64,000 nucleotides of DNA from Piscicola geometra (GCA_943735955.1 OX030969.1:128501-192500); one strand, 5' to 3'; positions 11,501-22,479 are shown, numbered from the stretch's first letter. Notes: generated from the sequence alone by a model not told the origin. Made by a program: numbers and translations.

Positions 11501-13311
11501 ACACCACAACAACACAACAACAACAATAACACCACAACAACACAACAACAACAACAACACCACAACAACACAACAACAACAATAACACCACAACAACACA
11601 ACAACAACAATAACACCACAACAACACAACAACAACAACAACACCACAACAACACAACAACAACAATAACACCACAACAACACAACAACAACAACAACAC
11701 CACAACAACACAACAACAACAACAACACCACAACAACACAACAACAACAATAATACCACAACAACACAACAACGACAACAACACCACAACAACACAACAA
11801 CAACAATAACACCACAACAACACAACAACAACAATAACACCACAACAACACAACAACAACAACAACACCACAACAACACAACAACAACAATAACACCACA
11901 ACAACACAACAACAACAATAACACCACAACAACACAACAACAACAACAACACCACAACAACACAACAACAACAATAACACCACAACAACAACAATAACAC
12001 CACAACAACACAACAACAACAATAACACCACAACAACAACAACAATAACACCACAACAACACAACAACAACAATAACACCACAACAACACAACAACGACA
12101 GGAGCTGTTGAACGACAAATTGCGTTCAAGGGTGGTGCACAAGAAGCAGGAGCTGCAGCGCCTCATTCAGGAACTCGATCGTCAGGTCTGCACCTCTGTT
12201 GCGTCAATGACGATCATCATCATCATCACCTCGACCATCATCATCACCACCACCATCACCACCATCATCATCATCACCACCTTCATCACCACCATCACTA
12301 CCCAGGTGGAAGAAGGTCAGGAGGAGGAAGGGAAGTTGGAGAAGGAGAGCAGGTCAGCGGAGGAGGCTGTGGTCAGAGTGCTCCTCAAGACTGACCAGTT
12401 CGAAAAGGTGATGATGATAATGGTGACAGATTAATTTTACTCCGTTGCGTGCCCGGGCGCTATAAAAAACGACAGCGGGGATGGCTTAGTTGGTAGACGT
12501 CGGACTTGCAACTTAAAGGTGTTTGCGACGTATGCATTGAAAGATGTGCACGTCGTGTGGAGTGGCGCCTTGGCGCATAAGAACCTTGGTTCTCAGAACC
12601 ATTGTAACATGGCATGCGTCTGTCAGGCTGTGAATAGTATAGACCACACAAAAAAAATTATTATTAATATTACTATTAATGATAATAATAATAGTGACGA
12701 TCATTAAGTAGCAAATATTTATTTGCGTCTATAGCCTACTAAAGCATAGGTTGCAGTCGAAGCTAAGACCATTCGGCATTGATCAAGCCGAGATTTGCTC
12801 ACACCCTAACCCTCATTCCACCGATTTGCATGCTTGCCCCATTGCAGCACCCACTGAAGCACCCACCACCACAGCCTCGGCACGCAGAGAGAAGAATTCG
12901 ACAAGTTTGCCGAGGGATGCGCGAAGACAATGAACGGGTTGAGAGAGAAGATGAAGACGAGTGCAGCCGATTTGAAGGTGTCTGCAGGCGCTTGTGGTGG
13001 TGTGGTAGATGATTATGGTGATGATGATGATGGTTGGTGTTGATGATGATGATGTGGTGATGATGATGTTGTGGATGATGAAGATATTGATGGTGGTGTT
13101 ATGATGTTGATGGTGGTGTTATGATGATGGTGATGTGGTGATGGTGATGATGATCTGTGGCTGTGGCGTGGTTAGGATGGAGTGCTCTGAAGCCATTGAC
13201 ACCACCATCGCTGCAGGCTTACAAGAAGAAAAGAAGGGCGGTTTATAGGCAGTACTACAAGAAGCTGATCCAGATGGTGGATGAGTGTGAGAAGGAGGTG
13301 CAAGGTGAAGG
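8571..13311 (+). CDS. multi-exon coiled-coil protein, unidentified
   Basis: Plus-strand exons with GT/AG borders and heptad-like, Lys/Glu-rich sequence: about 8571-8680 (EEIDEDKKKAEEGSNVSKV), 8860-8951 (EEINLRAQNMDRKGQLSQLD), 9283-9360 (EKLTQALRNIEDSSTQTKK), 9466-9539 (LVFEEKVMHKKLEISIIKEK), about 9628-9672, 9866-9958 (DAERRQELRGTAAEEFAVIQ), 12101-12186 (ELLNDKLRSRVVHKKQELQR), 12303-12408, 12887-12980 (EEFDKFAEGCAKTMNGLREK) and 13210-13301 (AYKKKRRAVYRQYYKKLIQ). Phases match throughout except around 9660, where the frame meets TAA; the donor choice there is open or a base is wrong. The large intron 9959-12100 holds a retrotransposon piece. I do not recognise the family. Start and end were not found. 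Confidence 0.6.
8960..9280. repeat. ATC-rich intronic microsatellite with 48-bp higher-order unit
   Basis: ATCATCATC tract carrying repeated ACTGAGATC and CACCATTGATATC blocks, between two coiled-coil exons. The Ile-rich and Asp-rich frames are artefacts. Confidence 0.85.
9673..9865. other. pyrimidine-rich intron
   Basis: CT-rich stretch ending in CTCTCCCTCTCAG, a strong acceptor context for the exon at 9866. Confidence 0.7.
10062..10301. repeat. ACA/ACCACA microsatellite, left flank of the RNase H fragment
   Basis: Imperfect CAACAACAACACCACAACAA repeat, the same composition as the array at 11294-12100 on the other side of the retrotransposon fragment. Confidence 0.9.
10302..11293 (+). mobile_element. 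non-LTR retrotransposon fragment: RNase H domain and C-terminal region
   Basis: A single open frame from about 10302 to a TAA at 11293 carries an RNase H fold: FTIYTDGSVQG (first Asp), TERIAVEEAL (Glu), KIVCDCKPLLSL (second Asp) and FIWVPDHCYLIGNDEADAEA (His/Asp segment). After it comes a Cys/His region, YQCRIGLGQEDLCRLGK and THLWTDCPALE, typical of the C-terminus of RNase H-bearing I/Jockey-group elements. RT and endonuclease are absent, so it is 5'-truncated. It is intact over about 330 codons, hence young or recently captured. It lies in an intron of the coiled-coil gene, with the same ACA-rich microsatellite on both sides. Confidence 0.85.
11294..12100. repeat. ACA-rich minisatellite, 20-21-bp unit
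   Basis: About 38 copies of CAACAACAATAACACCACAA-type units starting two bases after the RNase H stop codon. It may be the element's 3' tail or its pre-existing target. It ends at the acceptor CGACAG of the next coiled-coil exon. Confidence 0.93.
12475..12655 (+). mobile_element. tRNA-derived SINE
   Basis: Begins GCGGGGATGGCTTAGTTGG, a good polymerase III box A with a tRNA-like anticodon arm (GTCGGACTTGCAACTT). The tRNA part is degenerate in box B. A body with CACGTCGTGTGGAGTGGCGC and an end GCGTCTGTCAGGCTGTGAAT follow, then an A-rich tail. A copy with the same head and tail lies inverted at 30526-30735. Confidence 0.8.
12995..13190. repeat. GATGATGGT microsatellite, intronic
   Basis: GATGATGATG/GGTGGTGTTATGATG tract between two coiled-coil exons. 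Confidence 0.8.
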
Positions 13312-13443
13312 TTGATCTGATGGTGATGCTGCTGGTGGCATGATGATTGTGATGATGATTATGATGATGAAGTAGGAGAAACGCTTTTGTTTGAGAACTC
13401 CATGGATAATGTACTTGAAAACAATAACAATACCTTATATATA

Positions 13444-15207
13444 CATATGCAGAGGGGAACGGACAAAAAGCCTCTCGGAGAAAAAGCCTTCGGATAAAAT
13501 ACCTTCTACAAAAAGCCTCCCGGAGAAAAAACCTCTTGGAGAAAAAGCCTCTCGGAGAAAAAGCCTCCTTGTTGATATTTTAGTATAAATAAAACGGACT
13601 TTTTATATAAAAAACGGATTTTTTTGTAGATTCGTTTCACAATTTTGAACAAATAAAACGGACTATATTTTTTTAAAATACATACCTAAAACGATTTATC
13701 AAATACAATACAAATTATTGGTAAACGGATAAAAAGTCTTCAGGATAAAAAGTCTTCAGGATAAAAAGTCTTCAGGATAAAAAGTCTTCAGGATAAAAAG
13801 TCTTCAAGATAAAAAGTCTTCAGAATAAAAAGTTTTCAGGATAAAAAGTCTTCAGGATAAAAAGTCATCAGAATACAAAGTCTTCAGTATAAAATGTCTT
13901 CAGGATAAAGTTTTCAGGATAAAAAGTCTTTAGAAAAAAAGTTCTCAGGATAAAAAACCTTCAGGATAAAAAGTCTTCAGGATAAAAAGTCTTCAGAACA
14001 AAAAGTCTTCAGGATAAAAGGTCTTCAGGATAAAAAGTCTTCAGGACAAAAAGTCTTCAGGATAAAAAGTCTTCAGGATAAAACTCTTCAGAGAAAAAAT
14101 CTTAAAAAATTTATTTTCAAGAAAAAATAATCACGATCGAGAACCAGCAAAAAACTTAATGATTAAATTGAGGAATCAACAACCCAGTCAAATTTATTCA
14201 AATGCTATTTCCAGATTGAAAAAAAAATTAAGCAAAAATTAGATAAAAGTATAAAATTTCAATCTTTTAGTTTTAAGGATCACGTATTCTTCCTTAAACA
14301 TTATTTCCTTATGGTTAAAGTGACGAAACAACAACAGCCAAGTCAAATTTATTCAAAGGCTATTTCGAGATTGAACGAAAAATTTATAGCAAAAATTATA
14401 TAAAAGTATCACATTTTATTCTTTAAGTTTTAAGGATCACGTATTAATCACGTATTTTTCCTTAAAATTTAATTTTTTGAAGATTTTTTTTCTGAAAACT
14501 TTTTATCCTAAAGACTTTTTATCCTGAAGACTTTTTATCCTGAAGACTTTTTATCCTGAAGACTTTTTATTCTGAAAACTTTTAACTCTGAAGACTTTTT
14601 ATTCTGAAGACTTTTTATCCTGAAGACTTTTTATCCTGAAGACTTTTTATTCTGAAGACTTTTTATCATGAAGACTTTTTATCCTGAAGACTTTTTATCC
14701 TGAAGACTTTTTATCCTGAAAACTTTTTATCCTGAAGACTTTTTATCCTGAAGACTTTTTATCTTGAAGACTTTTTATTCTGAAAACTTTTTCTTCTGAA
14801 GACTTTTTATCCGTTTACCAATAATTTTTATTGTATTTGATAAATTAAAGTTCGTTTTAATTATGTATTTTTTTAAAATATAGTCCGTTTTATTTATTTA
14901 AAATTGTGAAACAAATCTATTAAAAAAATAAAGTCCGTTATAGTTATAATTATAGTTCGTTTTAATTATGTAATTTAAAAAAATATAGTTTGTTTTATTT
15001 ATTTAAAATTGTGATACGAATTTATAAAAAAATCCGTTTTTTTAAAAAAAAGTCCGTTTTATTTATACTAAAACATTAACAAAGAGGCTTTTTCTCCGAG
15101 AGACTTTTTCTCCGAGAGGCTTTTTTTCCGGGAGGCTTTTTGTAGAAGGTATTTTATCCGAAGGCTTTTTCTCCGAGAGGCTTTTTATCCTACATCCCAT
15201 ATGCAGA
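13444..15207. mobile_element. foldback-type DNA transposon with 10-bp target duplication
   Basis: The element (13454-15197, 1,744 bp) has long inverted arms made of tandem subrepeats. The outer part has CTCGGAGAAAAAGCC units, then an ATAAAACGGACTTTTTATA block, then about twenty 16-bp GGATAAAAAGTCTTCA units. The right arm mirrors this (TGAAGACTTTTTATCC, then TCCGTTTTATTTATA, then GGCTTTTTCTCCGAGAG). The middle (about 14110-14460) is short, AT-rich and codes for nothing. Direct repeats CATATGCAGA at 13444-13453 and 15198-15207 flank it exactly. Known: foldback elements have long repeat-built inverted arms and 9-10-bp duplications. It is non-autonomous. Confidence 0.85.
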
Positions 15208-15724
15208 CTACCACTGAATATTTGTGCACTTTTGACTGTGAAGTCTTACACCCTTATGTGACCAATGATTGTCAATTAAGTTTAACCGAATTTACTTTTC
15301 AATATTAAGTGTTTATTGTGAATGAAAAAAAAACAAAATTTTTCAAACTGTTGTTTTTTCGAGTAACTTTTTTTTAAATAAATAGTATTTAACATATAAA
15401 TTTATATTTATTTATATTTGTGTTGTAATAATTTTTTTACTGTAATTAATTTAAATTGATTCAATTTTCTTGTCTATGGTGCTTCATTTGTTCGGGATAC
15501 TTTGGAAAGCATTGGAGGCGCGATGAAGTGCAGTTGGCGACTGTAGTAGCGCAGGTCTGTCGTGGTGGAAGAGGGTGGTTTTCTGATGTTTATATATGTA
15601 TAGATATTTGTGTGTAGCTTGATAAGGTTTTAATATTTTTAATTTCATGTTTCGTTCAATGAAGCGCCTCAGTTGCTTACCTTGATCATCAAGGCTTGAT
15701 GCAATATTAAATATATTCAATATT
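15208..15724. other. spacer without recognised feature
   Basis: AT-rich. A short minus frame at 15484-15720 shows no family signature. Confidence 0.5.
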
Positions 15725-15773
15725 CCATATATTCATGATGATTATTTAATAAATAATCATCATGAATATATGG
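15725..15773. repeat. perfect 49-bp palindrome
   Basis: Two 24-base arms (CCATATATTCATGATGATTA plus TTTA, and its exact reverse complement) around a single A. Could extrude as a cruciform or be a small insertion remnant. Function is not evident. Confidence 0.9.
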
Positions 15774-15887
15774 CTGATTGAGGCACCTCTAGAGACTTCC
15801 TCCTTGCACGGAACCTTGATTTCCTTGCCATTCCATGTCACCATCAATTCATCAGCTTTATAAATAAATATTTAAAATCATTTTCAG

Positions 15888-15959
15888 CCTCAAGACTCTT
15901 GAGTCAAGAGGGCTGTCAATGTCGCCATGGAGATCAACGAGGCCATCGATGGACCTCCC
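15888..15959 (+). CDS. candidate exon, unidentified
   Basis: After a TTTTCAG acceptor the frame RAVNVAMEINEAIDGPPIK runs to a GTGTGTGT donor region. Composition is coding-like in AT-rich surroundings. The first bases after the acceptor contain a stop in this frame, so the acceptor may be an AG further in (AGTCAAG). It may belong to the coiled-coil gene upstream or the RRM gene downstream. Confidence 0.35.
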
Positions 15960-16084
15960 ATTAAGGGGTGTGTGTGTTTTATGGTGTGGCATGGTGTGGT
16001 GTCATCTAGTGTCAATGTTGCTATAATGTGGTAGTTTGTAGTGTGGTGCTATATTGAAGTATTTATTGTGCAATTGTTTATGTA

Positions 16085-16400
16085 GTATTTATTTACCAAT
16101 GGTGGTGATGATGATGATGATGCAAATCCATCACTCATCACGCAGTTTCTTGCGAATGAAGTTCAACTCAATGACTGATGTGTTGGAGGCCAAGCAGGCT
16201 CTCATGGCACTGCCCCCTTTCCCTCCATCCACCACCACCACTCCAGCTCCAACTACTACTTCTAATACTACTACTACTACTGTCGAGACTACTGCAACCA
16301 CCACTACCACTGCTGCTGAGACGACCACTGAAGCAGCCACAAGTGGCAGTGGTGAGGCTGCGAGTGAAGTGAAGACAGGGGGTTGCCAAGGTGGATGGCA
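16085..16400 (+). CDS. candidate exon with Thr/Pro-rich sequence
   Basis: An open plus frame reads RMKFNSMTDVLEAKQALMAL, then a Pro/Thr-rich stretch (PPFPPSTTTTPAPTTTSN) and TTTEAATSGSGEAASEV. The first part looks coding. The Thr-rich part is built on ACT/ACC triplets and may be real low-complexity protein or intron microsatellite. No family was recognised. Confidence 0.3.
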
Positions 16401-16559
16401 GTGGCGATAAGGAGGGGATGGAGGTAGAGGTGAGTGGCGATAAGGAGGGGGGGAGGGAGATGGGAGTAAAGATAAGGAGGGAGGGCAGAAGAGGGACATC
16501 AACACTGTCGTCTTCACCGAACACATCTCTGAGAGTGAGCCATTTCTTGTACTACACGC

Positions 16560-17125
16560 ATATAGAATTCTATTTATATAATATAGTCTTTATTTATATA
16601 ATATAGACTTCATTAATATTATATACACTTTATTTATATTATATAGATTCCTATTCATATAATATAGACTCCTATTCATATAATATAGACTCCTATTCAT
16701 ATAATATAGACTTTATTTATATAATATAGACTCCTATTCATATAATATAGACTTTATTTATATAATATAGACTCCTATTCATATAATATAGACTTCATTG
16801 ATATTATATAAACTTTATTTATATTATATAGATTCCTATTCATATAATATAGACTCCTATTCATATAATATAGACTCCTATTGATATAATATAGATTTCA
16901 TTGATATTATATAGACTTTATTTATATAATATAGACTCCTATTCATATAATATAGACTTTATTTATATAATATAGACTCCTATTCATATAATATAGACTT
17001 TATTTATATAATATAGACTCCTATTTATATAATATAGACTCCTATTTATATAATATAGACTTTATTTATATTATATAGACTTTATTAATATTATATAGAC
17101 TTCATTAATATTATATAGACTTCAT
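16560..17125. repeat. AT-rich minisatellite, 21-22-bp unit
   Basis: About 26 copies of TATAATATAGACTCCTATTCA and the variant TATAATATAGACTTTATTTA, alternating in blocks, in a probable intron. Confidence 0.93.
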
Positions 17126-17270
17126 TAATATTATTTTTTTTTCTTTATATTTTATCCTTATTTTATCTGCATTGCTTACCGATGGGTATCTAGTGACTCA
17201 TTAGCTTGTTGTGAGGTTTTCTTGATGATGGCTTTTTGAAATGACCTTGAAAGCCTTTGACCCTGCACCC

Positions 17271-17322
17271 TGCAGGCCACATCATGTCCAAGATCAAGTG
17301 TCCTGCCCCTGCTAGAGGTTAG
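17271..17322 (+). CDS. candidate short exon
   Basis: CCTGCAG acceptor followed by a frame HIMSKIKCPAPAR ending at AGAG|GTTAGG. The splice borders are good, but the peptide is too short to identify. Confidence 0.3.
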
Positions 17323-17841
17323 GCCTTGTTGTATTATGTTCAGGGTTTGTGTTATTATGTCTTTGTTGCTGTGTGTTAATTTAATTGGTTGTGTATTATT
17401 TTGTGTTGTGTGTTGTATATTTTGTATGTTGCAATGTATTATATTGCTGTAGATTTTGTTTCTGTATGCAGTGTTTTATGTTGTTGTATATTGTTATATT
17501 CTGTTGCAGTATATTATGTTGTTGCAGTCATGTTGTATATTGTTATATTCTGTTGCAGTGTTTTATGTTGTTGCAGTCATGTTGTATATTTTTATATTCT
17601 GTTGCAGTAATGTTGTGTGTTGTTATATTCTGTTTCAAGTGGGTTATACTATTGTGTATCTCATTTAAGATGTTGGCATGTCACTATTAAGACCCAAGTT
17701 GTAGCTCACTCCTGTGGCACGTCTGCAAACAAGAAGAAAACTAAGAGGATGAGAAGGAGGAGGAGGAGGAGGAGGGACTTATAAACTTTCAACTACACCA
17801 CCATCAATGCACTACTACACTCACCACCCCGATCATTACAG

Positions 17842-18414
17842 ATGCGCTGGCCTCGAGGCTTCTGTACGTAGCTAATATCGGACTAGAAATCTCAGAGCCG
17901 CAGCTCTTGGAACACTTTTCTGGATGCGAAAGAGTCATACTGCCAGCCCGAGATAACAAGAACAAAGGGTACGCCGAACCACCACGCCCCTTCCACTCCA
18001 TGTGCCCTGGAGCAGTAGTTGTGATGATGAATGTTGAATGATAAGGACTAGTTGCTAATGCGTGTGCTGCTGTAGCCAAGAACTGGAGACGACCTCATAT
18101 CGATGCACTGACGCCTAAACGCATGCCTATCTTACGTATATGAGTATATGACAGTATGACCAGGAGATTTGTAGAGACCTACTATAGATGTAACAAACCA
18201 TGCCGTCAAATAAATACCTCACTCCATCCATCTGCATCACACACCGACCACACGGCGTCTGTAGCAAGCACACCACCACACGCGCACAGGTACGCCTACG
18301 TGCAGTACGCCACTGCAGGACAGGCGAAAGAGGCGCTCGAGGCGTTCAAGCAAAAGCCCACAGGCGACAATTGGTTTGTCATCGCTGCCATCGAGAAGAG
18401 CAAGGCTGAGACTG
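17842..18414 (+). CDS. RNA-recognition-motif protein (two exons)
   Basis: Exons 17842-17968 and 18290-18414 join in phase (AAAGG|G TAC) to give one RRM. RNP2 is LLYVANIG, the middle is EISEPQLLEHFSGCERVILP, and RNP1 spans the splice junction as KGYAYVQYA, followed by GQAKEALEAFKQKPTG and an Ala/Ile-rich end AAIEKSKAETG. Length (about 80 residues) is normal for an RRM. An upstream basic stretch (NKKKTKRMRRRRRRRR near 17730) may belong to it. The long coiled-coil exon that follows on the same strand could be part of the same gene; I could not settle the junction. Likely binds RNA; target unknown. Confidence 0.75.
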
Positions 18415-18426
18415 GTGCGTGCGTTC

Positions 18427-18700
18427 GTTGAGTAGTGTTGTCTTGCTTGCGTGATGTGGTGTTGTCTTGCTTGCGTGATGTGGTGTTGTCTTGCTTGCGT
18501 GATGTGGTGTTGTCTTGCTTGCGTGAAGACGGTGAAGACGATGAAGACGGTGAAGACGATGAAGGTTGGTAATGATATCGTCAGTGGTGGTGGTGTGATC
18601 AGTGGGGGTGGTGTGGTTGGTAATGATATCGTCAGTGGTGGTGGTGTGATCAGTGGGGGTGGTGTGGTTGGTGGTGCTCTTGGGGGTGGTAGTGGTAGGG
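18427..18700. repeat. short minisatellites in intron
   Basis: Four copies of GTGATGTGGTGTTGTCTTGC-like units, then GGTGAAGACGATGAAGAC repeats, then a 51-bp duplication containing AATGATATCGTCAGTGG. The frame happens to be open through them, which falsely extends the downstream coding exon upstream. Confidence 0.8.
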
Positions 18701-18844
18701 TGGTTGGTGTAGTTGAGGGGGTTTGTAAGCTAGAGGAGGGTGTAGTAAGTGCTCGTGGTGATGCTAAGAAAAATATCAGTATTACTGCTAATACTAGCAG
18801 TACTAATGCTAGTAATAGTAGCAATAGCAGTAGTAGTAGTAGTA

Positions 18845-20888
18845 GTAGCGGGTGCGGTAGAGTAATCAGAGAGGCGCCTGAATCGAAAAAAGTTCTGCTC
18901 GCTGACTTGCAGCAGGAGCAGCCAGAGGTCAGGAGGAAGAGTGGTGGTGGTCATCCAGAGGAGCAAGCGCTGCAGGAAGCAAGTGAGGTGTGTCTTCGAG
19001 AGATGCAAGGAGTGGTGGATGGATTGGAGAAAGAGTTGAGAGAGTGTAAGAGAGAGAAGGATGAGATGGTGGAGAGGATGGATGGAGTGAGAAAAGAGTT
19101 TGAGGATTGTAAGAGAGAAAGGGATGAGTTGGAGAGAGTGGTGGATGGATCAAAGAAAGAGTATATTGAGTGTAGGAAAGAGAAGGATGAGTTATCAGAG
19201 AGGATGGATGGAGCGGAAAAGGAGTTGGTTGAGAGTAAGAGAGAGAATTATGAGTTATTAGAGAGTATTTGTGGATTGAAGACGCAGTTAGGAGATTGTG
19301 AGAGAGAAAAGAATGAGGCAGTGGTGAAGATGGATGGAGTGATGGAAGAGTTGAAGAGGAAGAGTGAAGAAGAGGTATTGAGGGATGGGATGGTGAAGGA
19401 GTTAGAGAAAGAAGTGGAAAGATGGAGAGAGGAGGTGTTGAGGATGGGAGGAGAAATTGATGGATTGAAGAAGGAAAAGAAGGATGTGGAAAAGTCGTTG
19501 GAGAGACTGATGATGGAGAATGATGGATGGAATGAGAGGATAAAAGAGACGGAAGAAAGAATGAGAGAGAGGGAAGAGAGGTTGCAGGAAGTGGTGGAGA
19601 GGATGAGGTTAGAGAGGAGGGGTGTAGAGGATGAGTTGCATGGGTGCAGGCAGGAGAATGGAAGATTGATTAAGCAGGTGGATGGAATGAGGGAGGAGTT
19701 GGATCAGATTCGAAAGGATTTGAGGCTTGAGAAAGAGAGAGTGATGGCCGTGAGTGAGAGGAGGGTGGGTGTGTTGAGGGGGGAAGTGGATGAAGCTACG
19801 AGGAGGGTTGATGAGGTGGTTGGTGAGAAGAGGGTGGTGGAGGATGATTTGATAAGGGTGAAGAGGAAGTTGGAGGTGGTGGAGGAGGCGAAGGTGGGTC
19901 TGGAGGGAAGGGTGGGTCAGTTGATGAGCGAGTTGAATGAGGAGAGGTTCAAGAGGAGGATGCATGTGGAGGAGAAAGAGGACATGCTACAACATCAACA
20001 ACAACACTTCTCTAGACAACAACATCAACAGTCTTTCCAACAACAACAACTCCAACAACAATCTTCATCTTCACCCATCCCAGACACGCTATCCCTCTCC
20101 TCAGACTCTGTTATGACTAGACAGGCGTCTAGACAAAGCAGCACCAACTGCACAAACCCCGCCCACCACGATTTCATCAGCCAATTAAAATCTCTGCGTC
20201 TGGAAAAGGAATTTCTGGAGAGGAAGATTGTGCAGTTGTCGCACAAGACATCCCACCTCGTTGCCCAGGTTACCAGTCAACCTGCTGCTGCTGCTGCTGG
20301 TGGTGGTGCTAGTAGTAGTAGTGGTGGTGCTGTTGGTGGAGGTGCTAGTAGTAGTAGTGGTGCTGTTGGTGGTGGTAGTGGTAAGGGTGTTAGTAGTAGT
20401 AATGCTGTAGCTGCTGCAGCCACCAAGGGTCTAGACCACTCCAAGTGCACTGCTCAGGTCAGAGTGGTGTCTGTTACGGCTGTTGCAAGTTGTCATTGCA
20501 TGAATGCTTCGATTTGTATGCATTGTTTTCTTCTCACTCTCTCCTGCACCGCCTTATCTTTTCAAAACCTTTCAACGAAATTTCTATCTCTCTCTAAACC
20601 CTTCTCCCAACCTCCACTTCACTCCAACTCCAACCTCACCCTCCCCCCCCACTCCTCCCCCCCCCCCTCCCCCACAACCATCCCATCTCTCCAAACCCCC
20701 CCTCCCCTTCACAACCATCCCATCTCTCCAAACCCTCCCTCCCCTCCTCCCTCCCTCACCTTAAGATCGAGAGACTGAAGAAAGCCCTGGGAGACTTAAA
20801 GGCGCGCCACTCCAAGTGTGCACCTGCCAACAAGGCCGCTGCCCACGGAGGCTCAAAGATCAAGGATGAGATCATCGAACAGAGTTCG
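18845..20888 (+). CDS. long coiled-coil protein with 21-residue repeats (two exons)
   Basis: A large exon ends at about 20458 (TGCTCAG|GTCAGA). The exon at 20770-20888 continues in phase (IERLKKALGDLKARHSKC). Its upstream border is uncertain: ORF continuity runs into repeats, and acceptors such as GACTTGCAG near 18914 are possible. From about 19018 five 21-residue repeats occur (DG-LEKELRECKREKDEMVERM, DG-VRKEFEDCKRERDELERVV and so on), exactly three heptads each. They are followed by about 300 residues of Glu/Lys/Arg coiled coil, a Gln/His-rich linker, a Ser-rich linker, a second short coiled coil (FISQLKSLRLEKEFLERKIV) and an Ala/Gly/Ser run. No family was recognised; scaffold-like architecture. 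It may be joined to the RRM exons just upstream. Confidence 0.65.
20540..20760. other. C-rich intron
   Basis: Pyrimidine-rich intron, CCCCACTCCTCCCC type, ending in CACCTTAAG before the exon at 20770. Confidence 0.7.
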
Positions 20889-20889
20889 T

Positions 20890-21400
20890 TCTCCCTCACT
20901 CTATCCATCTTTCATTCTTTCATTTATTTCTTTTTCACCATCTTTTACTCTATCCATTTTTACTTTTTCTCATTCATTTTTTTTTCACCATCTTTTACTT
21001 TATCCATCCTCACCATTTCTCACTCCACTCTTTCTCCTTTATTTATTCATCTCATCTCACCATATTCCACTTTTTCCATCATCACTCACTCATTCCATCT
21101 CACCATATTTCACTCTATCCATCATCACTCACTCATTCCATCTCACCATATTTCACTTTTTCCATCATCACTCACTCATTCCATCTCACCATATTTCACT
21201 CTATCCATCATCACTCACTCATCCATACTCTCCATCTTTTACTTTTCCCATCACATCATCATCATCACTTCACTCACCCATCACATCATCATCATCACCT
21301 CACTCATCCATCACATCATCATCATCATCTCTTACTCCACCATCACACCAACGCCTCTTCCTCCATCAACAGTCAACAAGACAGACAAGGTGCTGGCGCA
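20890..21400. repeat. TCACTC/CATCATCAC minisatellite
   Basis: Pyrimidine-rich intron with four copies of a 38-bp unit (CATCATCACTCACTCATTCC, ATCTCACCATATTTCACT) at about 21075-21220 and ATCATCATCAC repeats after it. Ser/His/Thr-rich frames here are artefacts. Confidence 0.8.
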
Positions 21401-21859
21401 AGTGTCAGAAATAAGTCATGAAATAATATATCCTATAAAAAAATGATAAAAAGTTTCCAAGTAAATATACCTAGATGCACTTTGAAAATTTGATTTCCAT
21501 AACATAGAGCATACAAATACAGCAAACCCATACAAATGATTATGAAACCAAAATGTGAAACGAGTGACTTTTTGAGAGAAATTGAATTTAATTTTATACA
21601 CTTGAACTTTGAATTAACTTGGTTTTTTAATAATTCTTAACCTAGAAAATATTTTTTAAAGCATTTAATCTTTTTATAATTAATTATTTTTAATAAACTT
21701 GAGCTTAGATTTAAGAAAAAAAAGTTATTCAAATTTTTTGGGAATAATATTAACTTTTTTCGGATATTATTAAATTTTGTAACTCCAGAATAAGCAAGAC
21801 GTTGGGAGCTCGGAGATAGCTGAGAGATATAGCAATGAAAGGTTAGGCAACACAGTTAC

Positions 21860-22479
21860 CCTCTTCTGATACTCTTCTCTCTCCTTGGCGAGTCGCTCCT
21901 TCTCTCTCTTCAACTTCTCCAGCTCCAGACGGATCAGCTGTTCGTGGTTGCCGCCAGCACCGCCGCCTATGTTGTTGCTGCTACTCATGCTGTTCATATT
22001 CTGCAGCATGGAAATTCGGCTGTTGATGTTGTGTTGTTGAAGTTGATGTTGCAGTTGCTGTTGTTGCGCTAGTTGTTGCTGGCTGAATAGTTGCAGCTGG
22101 AAGTTGTGCAACGGATTCGCCGCCTTTGTTACCTTGTGTCTCATGGCAGGCTGGTGGTGATGATGATGATTGAAATGATGATGATTATTATTATGGAAAT
22201 TCAGTGGTAGAATCACGATAATCTAAACTTTGAAAAAATCTTTTTTTAAGAGTCAAATAATCAGTTTAAACATTCAAGATTACAAATCAGCGTCATACAG
22301 AAATCCAGACAAAGGGTATGCCATTGTCAATATGGGCACCTGGTTTGACTTTGGAGGAAGTCTGGAGTGTTGTTGGAGGAGGTTCGGGTGCTTGGAGGCT
22401 CCGTTGGGGTTGTTGATGGGCATGAGGTTGTGTCCGCCGGGTGACCTGCCCTTCACCCCGACCCCCTTCTTGCCAGCTG
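21860..22479 (-). CDS. glutamine-rich, coiled-coil protein (two exons), unidentified
   Basis: Exons 22340-22479 and 21860-22150 on the minus strand join in phase (CAG|CCT) with good GT/AG borders. The first encodes a basic Gly/Asn/Pro-rich stretch (GVGVKGRSPGGHNLMPINNP). The second encodes QLQLFSQQQLAQQQQLQHQL, a Met/Asn/Ser-rich linker and a charged amphipathic helix HEQLIRLELEKLKREKERLA. Poly-Q plus a Leu-zipper-like helix is common in transcriptional co-regulators, but I do not recognise the family. It points toward the plus-strand coiled-coil gene, so the two are convergent. Confidence 0.6.

Noticed and set aside
11216..12166. Cys/Val/Leu-rich 270-316-codon minus frames
   Set aside because: Readings of the ACA-rich array.
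12475..12550. Functional tRNA gene
   Set aside because: Box A is good but box B and the acceptor stem are not; it is the head of a SINE with other copies.
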